The notes: generated by a model from the letters alone, not told the origin. DNA of 64,000 bases from Pythium myriotylum (GCA_023091665.1 JALJCQ010000013.1:1364001-1428000); one strand, 5' to 3'; shown: positions 1 to 11,143, numbered from the stretch's first letter. Made by a program: numbers and translations.

Positions 1-780
1 TGATGGATTTCCGTGCTGAGCTCTGCACGAATAACGCCAGCGGAAAGTTGGAGATGATGTCGATGATGAACCACGTGCGCAGATACCGGCGAAAGACCAC
101 TCGACTGTCCATGATCACTTCGCCGTTTGAGAATACGCCGGTGCGCATCGTCACGAACATATCTGCAATTACTACAAGTCAGCAATGCGACGTTTACGGA
201 CTGCACTGGTTAGCGACCTACCGACAATGAAATAGACGTCCACGATTGTGTCAAGGATGTAGCGATCCCCCCACTCGACGTAGTTGAAGCCGATCACGAG
301 CGGCACGACCACACACACATAGAGCACGCAGCCGGCGGTCGTCACTTCCCACACGCGGCGAAACTTGGAGTTGGGGTGGATCATGTACCGACTCGTGCCT
401 TCTTTCGGGTCGTGGTAGATGTCGATGACGTCGTCGCGCGGGTTCATCGAGCGCACAAGCATCGCCGCACGGGCGAGCAGCTTCCAGTTGTTCTTGTTGG
501 TCGCGGGGGTGCGAGGGCCGACCGTGCTGTCGAGCTTGTCGAACTGCGGCTTGATGACCGGCTCGACGTGGACTCCAAGACCAGGGAGCGTGCGGAGGCT
601 AGGCGGAGGGCCGAGCCCGCTGGTGATCTTGGACATGACCGCTGCGTGCATGGCCTCGAGCGTCGAGGCCTGTTGCTGGGCGTCATCGCGACTCAGGAGC
701 TTGCCCCCAGACGGCTCTCGCTCCGCGTTCGGATGCACGCGGGACATCTCCGGGAGCTCAAGGGCGTTGCATCGACGCAC
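1..780 (-). CDS. Ion channel of the CNG/HCN/EAG type, N-terminal part, runs off the window
   Basis: Two exons are visible: 780-222 and 162-1, joined across a 59-bp GT-AG intron (221-163) in phase 1. The protein has about 110 soluble residues and then a pre-S1 segment (MIHPNSKFRRVW) typical of CNG, HCN, EAG and plant Shaker channels. A hydrophobic S1 follows (CVLYVCVVVPLVIGF), then S2 spanning the splice junction (DVYFIV joined to DMFVTMRTGVF), then the start of S3 (YLRTWFIIDIISNFPLALF). These are hallmark sequences of voltage-gated cation channels of the plasma membrane. The S4 sensor, pore and any cyclic-nucleotide domain lie beyond base 1, so selectivity cannot be read. The start at 780 is the first in-frame ATG; an ATG at 747 is an alternative. 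Confident on superfamily, not on subtype. Confidence 0.75.
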
Positions 781-2509
781 GAGGCCAGTCTCCCGTCCCG
801 CTCGGTGGTTTCATCAGCGTGCCCTCTCGAGTGGGTCTATTCTTGAGACCGTCGGGGAGGAAACGGCTCCAACGATGGCATGAGGGCACCAGTGGATCGT
901 CCAGAGAGAGAAAGAGCCAGGAAGCCGAGAGGGAAGTCGGCGGGGCCACCATGCGACAGACGCCCTTTCGGAGCCCCAAGGGTAACTTCAATGAGCCGTG
1001 AAGAGGAGGAAGCCGTGGCCATTACAGTATAGAGACAGCGGAGGAGGCCGGTGGTAATTTTTCCGAGCGAGCCTCCCACCGACGAAGTGATCGCGATGAT
1101 GTTATCACGGTAGCCAAGGTGGGACGCGGAGAGAAACCAGATCGGTTTCTTGGAGAGTCGGAAGCCGAGCTGGCCCGCGGCAATCCCATCGCCTCGTGCG
1201 CATGTCGGCTTGAATGTTGAATGCTGAGAAAGCTCGCAAGCCGTCGAGCGGTGAATCTCCGGACCCAAGCGAGATGGATTCGGTCCCACGCCATCCACTA
1301 TTCGTGGAGGTTCGCTGGAACTCTCTCTCTCCCTGATGATTCTTCTCGGATCTCGCACATCAACATGTGATGAACGGATCCGCACGGCGACGCGAGACCC
1401 TCGCGCGTGGAGCTCCTGAATCGTTTCTTCTTCTTCAGAAACAAAAAACCAACCAAAGCGACGTGTCGAGACGCGCCGCTTCACGCTGCTCGACGCTTCG
1501 ACACGCGCTCGAAGCGTGGCGGATGCAAACAACACTCGGCCGTTCGCGCCATGGAATCCATGATGGAGACGCTAAATTCCAACGGGGGGAAAATGGAATG
1601 GGTCCTCCTACCCTACCGTACCGCATCTCATCCTTGCAGGAGCTACTCTACACCAATATGGACCGCGCGCCCCGTCTTCCGCAAGCTCGAGCCGCGTGCC
1701 CCTCTTTCCCGTTGAACTCCCCCCATCCCATGGGGCGACGCCTGCCCCAAGATGGCATTCGGCCCGAGGCAGTCGTTCCTCCGCCATGTCCCAGCGGCGC
1801 GCTCGCGCCCTTGATCCAACCGTGTCAACACACCGAAGGCGCGCGCGTCGAACATTCAGTCGCGCCGCTCCTCCCTCCCGCGGGGCGAAATTCAACTTGG
1901 CGAGCATGGACCTTCCAGTGGCATGGCCAGAGATCTCTGGATCTCGAGCAAGCTGCGCGCGTGTTTTTGTGCGGCTCCCGGGCGGTCCTGACTCAGTTTT
2001 TTTTGGTTGTTCTCTTGGAAGAGAGAGAACCTTACGGTACAGTATGTACGGTATTTCTGTCCCGTCGTCGTGCAATCCAATCGGCCGTTTCGTTGCGTGG
2101 AGAAAAAGGACAGGACAGCCCACGGGGAACCGGCTCGTCTGCCCCCCCCCCCGGCCGACGGTCCGGGCCCGCAGCTTCGATATTTTCGTTGCGCGGTCGT
2201 TGGTTTCTTTCTTTGCTTTCCGTGGTTTCAGTCGGCGGCGTAATATTTCCGGGCGCCCCCGCATGATGTGGCCGCCGTGCCCGAACCCTCCGGAGCCGTC
2301 CTGAAAAGTCGGCCCCCCCCCGCCAGGCTCTTCGGCCTCGCCACTCTCCATCTCCACTGTCGCATTGACAAGATCGCGCGCAGCGCTCGCCTCCATTTGC
2401 CTTCCGTCGCGCTCTCTCTCTCTCGCTGGCCTCGTGCGTCCTCTGGGTCTCTGGCTGCCGCGCCCGACTGACTGACTGACTGACGCTCATGTTGAAGTGA
2501 AGTGAAAGA
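781..2509. promoter_or_regulatory. Intergenic/5' region between two divergent genes
   Basis: This 1.7-kb GC-rich stretch separates the channel (-) from the zinc-repeat gene (+). Long open frames occur on both strands, but they are arginine- and serine-rich and overlap each other, as expected of GC-rich noncoding DNA. Pyrimidine runs lie near 1321-1335 and 2412-2430. A short GACT tandem (about four and a half copies, 2465-2483) sits just ahead of the ATG at 2510. No RNA gene or mobile element was recognised. Confidence 0.4.
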
Positions 2510-4153
2510 ATGGGCACGGCGGAAGAAGGCCGCGCCGAGCACCAGCGACGCCCCCACCAGTTCTCGCCCACGCCCATGTTCCACGCGTCGCCCGCCGCCG
2601 GCTCCTGGCCCCTCGAGAAGCTCAGCGACGCGGACGTCCCTCACGCGCACGACATGGACGTCGACCCGAGCCTCGACGGCAACCAGCGAGAGCACGGCGC
2701 CGCGCCGAGCCCGAGCAACCACCCGACGAGCGTCTTCCACTTTGGCGAGCCCGCGCCGCAGCCCGCCAACTTCGCCGGGCTCGTCGCCACACCCATCACG
2801 CGCTTCCTCACCAAGCAGACCTTTGGCTACATCCCCAAGCCGTCCTTCCCGTCGCCCTCGGACGGAGTCGCGCCGCGCTCCACGCCGTCCTCGCCCATGC
2901 CCGGGCCCCAGGGCAACGCCAACGGCAAGATGCCGTCGCTGCGGCTCCCGAGTCTCTCTGCCGCCGGATCGCTTAACCACTCGCCACTCCCGTCGCCGCA
3001 GGGCTCGTTCTCGCTGCCGGTCGGCGAGACGCTCAGCAGACTCTTCGGCTCGGCCTCGCTCGGCAACAACTCGGCGCCAGGCTCGCCAGCGACGGCCACG
3101 CCGCCGCCCATGCGAGGTAGCACGGTCACGCTGCCGCCGCTCAAGCGAGCCTGTCTGTCGCCGACAACGACGCTGCCTCCGTTGGCGCAGCATCTCTCGC
3201 TCGACGATATCTGCAGGCCCTTCCGTTATCAACGGTCCATGTCTTGTCCCTCGGACGCGATGGCTCGTCCAGCAGTCGACCAACAAGAAGTCGAAGCGCA
3301 AGTCGTGCCACCCGTGGTCGTGCAGCCTTCGGACGTCCGCAAGTACCGAGTCGAGCGAAGCAACTCCGTCGACGCCAGCGCTGTGCTGGCGATGCGAGAC
3401 GCTCGACAGCGCGCTCTGTATGGCGGCGAGGGCTACTCGCACGAATCATCGGAAGACTTCCACGATTGGTACGTAATTTTGGTGTATCGACGTTAGAAGG
3501 AAACATCGAATTCTGACTCATGAACTAACATCCATAGGTTGGATCGCCCCAACTCGGACAGACATCCACTTGCGTCGCTCGCTGAGTCGGCCCATGCGAT
3601 GCAGCTTCTTGAGCAGAACCGATCGACGAACCTCGACTCTCCTCGCAGCATCACCAGTGCGAGTGGTTCCGGGGACGAGTCAGCGAACCCGTTTGAAGTG
3701 TCCGACTCGAGCGAGCTGAGGCGGGAGAAGAAGCTTTGCGCCTTCCCGCACTGCTCCAGTAATGCCGTGACACGAGGACTGTGCATCAGCCATGGAGGTG
3801 GGCGGCGCTGTCAGCGGAAGGGTTGCACCCGAGGCGCGCAGAGCAAGGGACTGTGCGTGGCCCACGGCGGAGGGCGAATCTGCAAATCCAAGGGCTGTTC
3901 CAATATTCAGCGAAGCATGGGTCTCTGCATTCGGCATGGAGGTGGCAAGCGATGTTCTGTGCCCGGCTGCCAAAAAGGAGTCGTTCGGCAGGACCTGTGT
4001 ACAGCCCACGGTGGTAAGCGCAAGTGCAAGGTTGAAGACTGCAACAAGCATGTCAAGAAGAAGGGGCTCTGTCGCTCACATGCCAACTCCGTGTTGGGCA
4101 CGTCGGCCATATCGTCGCCGCGGGACGCGATGTCGCCCGAGTACTCGAACTAA
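2510..4153 (+). CDS. Zinc-repeat nuclear protein of the oomycete 'WRKY19-like' family
   Basis: Exons are 2510-3468 and 3538-4153, with a 69-bp GT-AG intron that has a CTAAC branch-point match. The product is 524 residues. The first 390 residues are low-complexity, rich in Pro, Ser and Ala. The C-terminal third holds five consecutive zinc-type repeats of the form CxxxxC...GLCxxHGGG (residues about 400-505). Databases often label such proteins WRKY transcription factor 19-like because the same repeats occur in plant WRKY19, but no WRKYGQK sequence is present here. A nucleic-acid or protein-binding role in the nucleus is inference. A second gene of this family is at 20900-21634. The start is the first ATG after a purine-rich leader and gives an uninterrupted coding frame up to the splice donor. 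Confidence 0.8.
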
Positions 4154-5625
4154 GACCGATTGTGCGATATTATGTCAAGCCTTTTGTATCTTTGCATGGC
4201 GTATACATGTACATTCGTGTGTGGAGTTCTTGATGACAGCGGGGCTGAAATGTAATGTCAATCTCAAACGTCGAGAGAAGACCAAAGTAGTAGCAAATGT
4301 GGTGTGTCCCTCTACCTTTGAATGTATTGGAAAACACGACGGACCACTTCTACTTGCACGCAGAGAAAATCTAGTGGTGTCGTGACTCGTTTCCTGGACT
4401 CAAGTGGTTGATCGATGGAAGAATTGCGGTGGATTTCTCGCTGTTGAAGCAGTTTACCATTCAGCAGGCTTGAAATCACTTTGGCTGCGAGGCAGCGAAG
4501 ACAGTACACTGTCCATTCGTTGCCGAGACTGATTATCTTCGTGCAGGAAAAGGGGCAGATCAAGACGTCTTCAGCTGATAAGGATGTGAGCTTCGTTGAT
4601 CCAATTCGATTCGAATTCGTCACCAAAAAGTAAACACCGAGCCTATCAGTCTTTACTTTGCAGTATGAGTAGCGACAGACGGCGTGGCCTCCTCTGATAA
4701 CCACGACATGAGACTGAGCGAAGTCCCACTCCGCATTTGGATCGGACAGTGTGTACGTGCAGAAACGCTGTCGAGGAACTGTGTTCTCCGCACGCTTGCT
4801 TTCTAATTGATACCACAACGATTTGTCCTGGCTTGCTTTCTAATTGATACCACAACGATTTCTCGCGTCAAAGTGCGTTCAAGTTGCTTCGGGACCCGAG
4901 AGAAGCCTCAAGCTAACTGACCGAAAATTTGTTCATAAACAAATGAAAATCCTGAAACATAGGAAATGATTTGTTCGCATGGTTGATCACCATCAGCGAT
5001 TACGAACGTTTGATCCACCACGTGATCAAGCTGTTTCATCGTGTCAGAGCTGACGTGATGCGAATTTGAATAGACTAGACATAAGTCTCCCCCACTTTCC
5101 TCTTTCTCAAACGCCAACATTCAAATATATCGACTCCGAGCGTAGCTCAGATGGTAGACTATTAGGATTCACTACTGAACTCAATAGACTTTATCATCAT
5201 CATCAAAAAACATCCAAATATATCGAATCATCAGACAATAGTCACGCAGAGGGAGATGGTGACAGCTGACTTAGATATCCCCTCCTCTCCGTCGACAATA
5301 TGGAACCAAGAGATAACCCCACGAAAACCGGACACTGTACAGGCAGAGAGGACAAGATCGCGATAATGTCGTGTACGACTGTGGAAGCGCGAAGGGGACG
5401 GCGAGGCAGCTCGTCGACGATTCCACTCAGCTATTCGAAGACTTTCAGAGCTATAAAAATTGACAGTATCGTTGAGATCACTCAGCCTACTTACCCCACA
5501 AACACATAACATAAAATATACGAAAGCTACGACAAAACACATGGAATGATCGATAGAAGTTTACATTGATAGAGGGGAGCTGCGGTCTGCGTGCGGAAAT
5601 CACGCGATGGAAGGTCTGTTCACAA
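4154..5625. other. Intergenic stretch between convergent genes, with one doubtful ORF
   Basis: This is the 3' flank shared by the zinc-repeat gene and the MAP kinase. A 168-codon frame on the minus strand (4818-4312, beginning MWYQLESKRAENT) is not low-complexity and could be a small or decayed gene, but I recognise nothing in it. It begins inside a 31-bp direct repeat. A tRNA-like A-box occurs near 5142-5160 without a B-box. The remainder is AT-richer DNA in which I see no gene. Confidence 0.35.
4794..4861. repeat. 31-bp direct repeat, two copies
   Basis: Copies at 4794-4824 and 4831-4861 match base for base (starting GCTTGCTTTCTAATTGATAC) and are separated by six bases, GTCCTG. This is a simple recent tandem duplication. 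It duplicates the first codons of the doubtful minus-strand ORF. Confidence 0.9.
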
Positions 5626-6986
5626 TCAGTGCATTTGCTGCATCTCCATTTGCTGGAGAGACATGGCCTCTCGAAAGATGAGTCGCTGGAGTTCTTCTTT
5701 CGGCATTTCGACACCCAAGTCCAGCGACTCGCGTTCAAAGTCGAAGTTGAAAGGTTCCGAGCACACTGGTTCGTCCGCCTAATCATCAAACATGTCAGTT
5801 TGAATAGCCCACTCATAACATAACCAATGCGTACAGGATTGTGAAGTTGAGCGAGATATGGGTGTGCGAGAGCCTGGGTAACCGTGATTCGCTCTTCGGG
5901 ATTAAACTTTAGCGACTTGGCGAGTAAATCGACTGCCAGCGGGTTTGCATCCGGGAAAAACTCATTGAGTGGTCTCTGTACACGCAAAGAGTCCTTAACA
6001 GAGTGTATGGAGCGTTAGTGTGGGCGAGATGTACCTTTGGGTAGTATCCGTGCTGTAAGATCGCTTTCTTCGCAGCTTCATGGGGCACAAAGCTCATCTC
6101 TTCGGGCGTTGGTGATCCCAGCACACGAATAATCATGTGCAACTGGTCCGATGGGTCTCGGCCTGTGAAGAATGGACGACGGCGAAGCATTTCAGCAAAG
6201 ATGCATCCAATGGCCCACATATCGACGGCGTCATTGTAGTTTGGACAATCCGCGAGCAGTTCCGGAGCTCGATACCACCTCGTGACAACGTATTCAGTGA
6301 GATCTTCGTTGTGCGCCATCTCAACGCCGCGTGCCAGCCCAAAGTCACAGATCGTGAGGTCGCAGTTCGAGTTCACGAGCAAGTTTGAAGGCTTCAGATC
6401 GCGGTGGAGCACGTTGGCAGAGTGCACAAACTTCATCCCTCGAAGGATCTGGTAGAGAAAATACTGAAAGTGGGCGTCTGACAGCGGCTGCGACGAGCTG
6501 ATGATGCGCTCGAGATCGCTCTCCATCAGATCCGTGACGATGTAAATGTCGGAAAAGTCCATGATGTTTGGAGGGATCAAGATGACATCAAGGATCTGGA
6601 GCATATCCATGTCAGCGAGCAATCGCGATCAAAATACTTGGATCCAACTCACATTGATGATGTTCTCGTGGACACCGAGGTGGCGCAGTAGCTTCATCTC
6701 TCGCAGGATACGTTTCGCGTCCGTGAGGTCATCGAAAACGTCCGTGATCTTTTTGATTGCGACCTTGCGCCCTCGCAACTTCCAGTGTAGCAAAGGCGCC
6801 CGTCAGTTCACCATATCAGACATGCCGTCTAGAGACACTCACCGTGTCCTCAGCGGAGCACACAATGCCGTACGATCCGCCTCCAACGGGTCGCAGGTTG
6901 ACGTAGTGGGAGCGCACCTCAAACACGTCTCTCGAGACCGTGACGCAGTGGAAGTCGGGCCCGAAGCGAGACCGTTCGATCGACAT
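5626..6986 (-). CDS. Mitogen-activated protein kinase, ERK type (TEY)
   Basis: Five exons: 6986-6843, 6778-6653, 6595-6035, 5975-5835 and 5778-5626. Introns are 56-64 bp, all GT-AG and all phase 0, giving 374 residues, a normal MAPK length. Visible landmarks are the Gly loop GGGSYGIV (about 35-42), the ATP lysine in VAIKK (K57), the catalytic HRDLKPSN (154-161), DFG (174-176), the activation loop TEY (190-192) followed by [10 protein letters not shown], and the MAPK insert and C-lobe. The TEY loop places it with ERK-type kinases activated by a MAPK kinase on Thr and Tyr. The tail after the kinase core is short and ends in a Gln/Met-rich helix. An apparent start inside intron 2 (MLADMD) is an artefact of reading through the intron. 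Confidence 0.93.
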
Positions 6987-7346
6987 GGCGGCTTGGCTCC
7001 GGTTCTAGTGGCCCGTTGGAGCCGGGCCGGCGCTTGATCGAAAGCGCTCGTTAAGTCGGATCGAATGGTGCCGTGGAGGGTTGCAGCGCACCGCCGGGAG
7101 CCGAGATCTCGCGTGCGCACTCGCGCAGCCCGTCCGTCCGGAGAGCTCTTTCGAATTTTTTCACAGAAGGCGTCGTTTCCGAGAAGATACATTCCGACAA
7201 GTACTGTACTAGACAGAACAAGCATTTATGTCATTGATTGGTTAAAAGTGTCCCAACCACTTTCCAGGATTGGTTGAAAATATCCCATCGTTGAAGAGAT
7301 CAAGTGTGAGCTCGACGTCTCTCCCCCAAGATTACAATGCGTGCAT
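6987..7346. promoter_or_regulatory. MAP kinase upstream region
   Basis: These 360 bp lie between the stop of the DIX-domain gene and the MAPK start, both on the minus strand. They must hold the DIX gene's 3' end and the MAPK promoter. A short near-direct repeat (TGGTTGAAAA / TGGTTAAAAG) lies near 7239-7280. No other gene is seen. Confidence 0.4.
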
Positions 7347-8560
7347 CTACCACTGCCGACCGTTCTGGGGCATCCCCATGCCCGGTCGAGGCTGCTGTTG
7401 CTGTTGCTGGCCACCCATCCCCTGCCAGTTCAGTCCGGAGAAGCTGTTGCCGCCGCCTTGCTGTCCCGGTGCTTGGTTCATGCCCATGTGCTGGCCCATT
7501 TGACTGATGCCGATGTTGCCGCCGGGCCGAGGAGCCATTGGAGGAGGAACGTTGCCGCCCATGGGAGCAAAACCACCGCCCTGGAAGCCGCCAGGGTTGC
7601 CCGGCCCCGTCGGGCCTCGAGCCATGTTCATGGGAGCAGGGTTGGGGCGCCCCATGGGGTTGGTGTTGGCGGGGCCGAGGAACAGGTTGAACGGGTCCAC
7701 TGGCGCACCCGAGTTCTGCTGCTGCTTGCATCGCAAAAGAGACTGTGAAAACTCGGGGATTCATGGATCTCCAAGAGAGAAACACGCGTACCGGAGCTGC
7801 GGCAGCTGGCGCAGGGGCAGGGGTCGTTCGAGGAGAGGATGCCGGGATGGGGTCGGATAGCTGAACACAAAGACAAATCATGACTCACTCGTATCATGGG
7901 CCCCTCGACGACGTAGAACGCACCAGTCCGACGAGGTCGTCGTTGAAAGGCTTCGCCTGAGGAGCTGGCTCGGGGGCTTTGGCTGCTATGTGAACGGAGA
8001 CGCAGAAAGTTTACATATACAATCCGAGTCGAGAGCAACCCCATTCGTAGATGGCGACGGACCTGGCGGGGGCGGGGAGGTCTCGATCAGATCGGGCGGA
8101 GGAGCTGCCTTGGGCGTCTGCACGCTTGGCGAGTCGACTCGCTCGGGCGGCCGCGTCGTGGCCGCGCTTTGCACGCGCGCGATCTTGCTGATGATGAGCC
8201 CGTTGTAGTCGGGCACCGGGTCCGCGTCGTTCGTAACATCGAGCCACACTGCGGTTTCGCGGCCATCCAACACAGGTCAGCGTCTCTCTCGAGGCAGCGC
8301 TGGGCCGCGGCGACAGGAGCCCACCGTAGGTGCCTTCGAACGGCGTCTTGAAGCGGAAATGGAACTCGCCGGGCAGCGGGAAACACTACAGCAGCCAGCG
8401 TCGTCAGTCGCGTCGAGGGCTCCCCAGGCGCCGCCGCCGAGCCGCGTGCCTTCTTGATGTGCTGCAGCTTGAGCTGCTCGACGCGCGGCAGCGGCACGAC
8501 GTTCAGGTGGTCGGACGAGTCGCCGTCCTCCGGGATGAAGTAGTTCAGCATGCCCTCCAT
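7347..8560 (-). CDS. DIX-domain protein with Gly/Pro/Met/Gln-rich endocytic-like tail
   Basis: I resolve six exons: 8560-8450, 8385-8325, 8248-8063, 7985-7924, 7860-7792 and about 7724-7347 (the last acceptor could be 3 or 6 bp further in, within a CAG run). The product is about 288 residues. Intron 1 uses a GC donor; the rest are GT-AG, 63-77 bp. Residues about 4-85 read as a DIX domain: an N-terminal MLNYFIPEDG strand, VVPLPRVEQLKL, FHFRFKTP, VWLDVTNDADPVPDYNG and a final IISKIARV strand. This matches the ubiquitin-like polymerising fold of Dishevelled/Axin in order and spacing. The tail is Pro-rich, then carries DLVGLLSDP (resembling a clathrin box) and DPFNLF (a DPF-type adaptor motif), then a Gly/Met/Gln-rich end. 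A scaffold role in vesicle traffic is inference. It is divergent from SDS22 with 147 bp between the starts. Confidence 0.7.
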
Positions 8561-8707
8561 CGCGCCCTCGGTGCCCTGGAGCTCTTCGTGGAGCGTGAAA
8601 CCAAAGTCGCCACGTACCCTCTCTCCTCCGCTATCGCATGCATCCACCTCTACATGGATGCGGTTAGAGAGGGATCTCCTCAATAGACACGCAAAGCAAA
8701 TATCGTT
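8561..8707. promoter_or_regulatory. 147-bp bidirectional promoter between DIX gene and SDS22, with nested palindrome
   Basis: The two start codons are only 147 bp apart, so one short interval must serve both genes. It contains a nested inverted repeat: outer arms CCCTCTC (8617-8623) and GAGAGGG (8667-8673), inner arms GCATCCA (8640-8646) and TGGATGC (8655-8661). The symmetry would suit a factor acting in both directions; that is inference. Confidence 0.6.
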
Positions 8708-10010
8708 ATGAGCGAGCCGATGGACGACGCGCCGGCGCACAAAGTGGCCAAGACGGCGCGCGTCGTGACGGCGTCGAGCGTCCACGAAGACGCAGAGCAC
8801 GACGGAGACGCGGAGCTCGAGGAAGACGCGCCCGCGACCACCAAGCTCTCCGAGTGCGTCGAGTTCGACCGCGACGCCGAGGTTCGGTTCGAATGCGACG
8901 CGAGCTTTCCAAGAGCTCCCTCGCTGATTCTCGCGTGGGTGTAGGACATCTACTACGTGGGCACTGCAGGGATCAAGGCCACGGAGCTCGACGGGCTCGA
9001 CGATATGCCCAACCTCGAGGTGCGTCATGGTGGAGCTCGCTGAGATGAGGAAGGAGCTCAACAGTGGCTGGCGGTCTGTGTAGCGTCTCCACGTGCGATC
9101 GAACCTGCTGCAGTCCATGGAAGGGCTCGGGAACTTGCCCAAGCTCCAGCATCTCGAGCTCTACGATAACCAGATCGCGCGCATCACGTGCGTCGAGTCA
9201 CTCGTGAACCTGCGCGTGCTCGACCTCTCGTTCAACGGCATCCGAAGCATCCCGGACCTCTCGCACTTGACGCAGCTCACGGAACTCTACGTTGCCAACA
9301 ACAAGCTCACCAAGATCTCAGGCATTAGCAACTTGCGCACGTTGCAGAAGTTGGATCTAGGTGCCAATCGCCTGCGGAAGATTGAAGGTCTCGATCACCT
9401 CGAGAGCCTCGAGCAGCTCTGGCTCGGCAAGAACAAGATCACCAAGATCGAAGGACTCGAAAGTTTGACCAAGCTGCGCATTATCAGTGTTCAGGTGGGA
9501 GCTGAGTGCGTTGGTGAACATGGAGAGCGAACTTGAGCTCATGAGCCTTTTTTTCTAACAGAGCAACCGACTGCTGGTTGTGGAAGGACTGGAAAACAAA
9601 CACCAGCTTGAGGAACTGTATCTGAGCCACAACGGTATCGAGAAGATCGAGAACGTGTTCCACCTGGTATGTGTGCTATTTCGTTGCTGACGTGGTGGCG
9701 ACTGTGCTGATATTGTGTTTGTACCCCCCAGACCCACCTAACAATCTTCGATGTCGGTGCAAACCGTATCTCGACGCTGCCATCCGAGCTTGCGCAGCTC
9801 ACTCAACTCGAAGACCTGTGGGTAAACGACAACAAGGTCGAGGACTTTGCGGAGGTCGACCGACTCGTCCCGCTGGCCAATCTGCGCACGCTGTATCTGG
9901 AGCGGAATCCACTCGCGAGCGATTTTGAATACCGCAAGAAGCTCGAAGCGACGCTGCCACTATTGGAGCAGATCGACGCTGTACCCACGACTACGGCCCG
10001 TCGACGATGA
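8708..10010 (+). CDS. PPP1R7: Protein phosphatase 1 regulatory subunit 7 (SDS22), leucine-rich repeat
   Basis: Five exons: 8708-8881, 8945-9019, 9084-9494, 9562-9666 and 9732-10010. Introns are 63-67 bp, GT-AG and phase 0, giving 347 residues, the usual SDS22 length. After a 58-residue acidic leader come about eleven 22-residue SDS22-type repeats (LxxLxxLxLxxNxIxxIxGL), for example LPKLQHLELYDNQIARI and LQKLDLGANRLRKIEGL. The C-terminal cap ends ERNPLASDFEYRKKLEATLP, the typical LRR cap of this protein. SDS22 binds the PP1 catalytic subunit in nucleus and cytoplasm and governs its maturation and mitotic activity. It is convergent with the next gene, with 60 bp between stops. Confidence 0.92.
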
Positions 10011-10070
10011 AAAGGCAGATCCGTGGACGTCAGCCCACAAGTGCCCCTTGGTAATAATGGGATTGCAGAA

Positions 10071-11143
10071 TCATTTGTTTCTGCGCGACTTGGCAGTCTT
10101 GACGTTCTTGATGGAGTGCTTCCTGGTCGCCGCGGTATCTTCCTCACTGGTGTCGCTGTCGCTCTCACTGCTCTCATCCTCACCATCGTCCTCATCGACC
10201 GTCGACTCTTTGTGCGGGTCTCCTCGGTCAACGTATACTTTAGCTGGCGGTGGTTGCAGTTTGCAGCTGATGCAAATGCACACGATGCACATTTGTCGGA
10301 CGACCACAAGCCACGACCCGCAGTGGAGACAACGCTGACCTCGGCACCCTGCATTGTACACTGGCACGCTGATCAGCACGAGAAATCCAACCAGCGAGAG
10401 GAAGAACGGTGCGACCCACGCGGTCGGGCGGGGCTGCTGTGTTAGGATCGAGCGAATGCGAATGACTTCGTTGAACTTGGTTGGCGGGATCGCCGTCTCT
10501 GTTATCGCAACAGAGCAGTTGATGACGCTGCGCCAGTACTTGGAGCCGAAGTTGATGCTCCGCTCGATGATCCAGAGCGTCAATGCGTAGCCCTGGAGGT
10601 ATGTGGCCACAGTGCGATTGGGCATGGTGCACTCGACAATGGCCTCGTCGTCGAGCGAGTTCCGGCGAGCAAATCGGAAGAGCCGTCGGCCTTTGCTGAC
10701 GCTAAGCCGCTGGAGATCGTTGAGCGGACAAGACAGATTCCACGTCTCGTCGGCGCCCGAGGCAGGCGTCGGCTCGGAGCAGCACTGGAGACAGTACTGT
10801 TGATTGCGCTTGGTCGCATCTGTGAACTGCGAGGAAAAGGCGTAGTCCTTGTGGAAGTTCGAGGTTGAGGCGTTTAGATCCTCACAGCCATTGAGCGCAA
10901 AGCCCGCGTAGCACTGCTCGAGTAGCCGAGCGACGGTCGTGGTCTTGTCGGCGAACTGGATCGCACCAAAGATGCCGCGGGTTCGCTGACGACAAGCATG
11001 ACATCTAGTCGTGATCCAGAATGGATTGCGTAGACCCGGAGCAGACGACGTACCTCAATGCTCGTCGCTTCCACGCTGCTGAGAAGAACGAGCAGGAGGA
11101 ACAGCACTCTCGCCTCGACACGCTTGACGTAATCTCTCATCAT
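10071..11143 (-). CDS. Predicted single-span membrane protein with Cys-rich ectodomain and acidic tail
   Basis: Two exons, 11143-11054 and 10985-10071, around a 68-bp GT-AG intron, giving 334 residues. A cleavable signal peptide is likely (RVLFLLLVLLSSVEA). About 190 lumenal residues follow, with a cluster of cysteines (QYCLQCCSEP). One transmembrane helix comes next (WVAPFFLSLVGFLVLISVPVY), then a Cys-rich juxtamembrane stretch (CRGQRCLHC, MCIVCICISC). The cytosolic tail is acidic, with alternating Ser/Glu/Asp, and ends in Lys/Arg. I do not recognise the family. The juxtamembrane cysteines could be palmitoylated and the tail phosphorylated; both are inference. I chose the start at 11143 because the codon further upstream is GTG. 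Confidence 0.65.

Noticed and set aside
1367..2266. 299-codon plus-strand ORF in the first intergenic region
   Set aside because: Overlaps a 262-codon frame on the other strand; composition biased and no recognisable motif or start context.
2228..3442. 404-codon minus-strand ORF
   Set aside because: Antisense to exon 1 of the zinc-repeat gene, very Arg-rich, no domain.
5142..5180. tRNA-like start GCGTAGCTCAGATGGTAGA
   Set aside because: The A-box matches, but no B-box (GGTTCGANTCC) or closing acceptor stem follows within 100 bp.
8087..9142. 351-codon minus-strand ORF spanning the DIX and SDS22 starts
   Set aside because: Composite of DIX exon 1, intron 1, and antisense SDS22 exons; the DIX frame requires splicing at 8449/8386.
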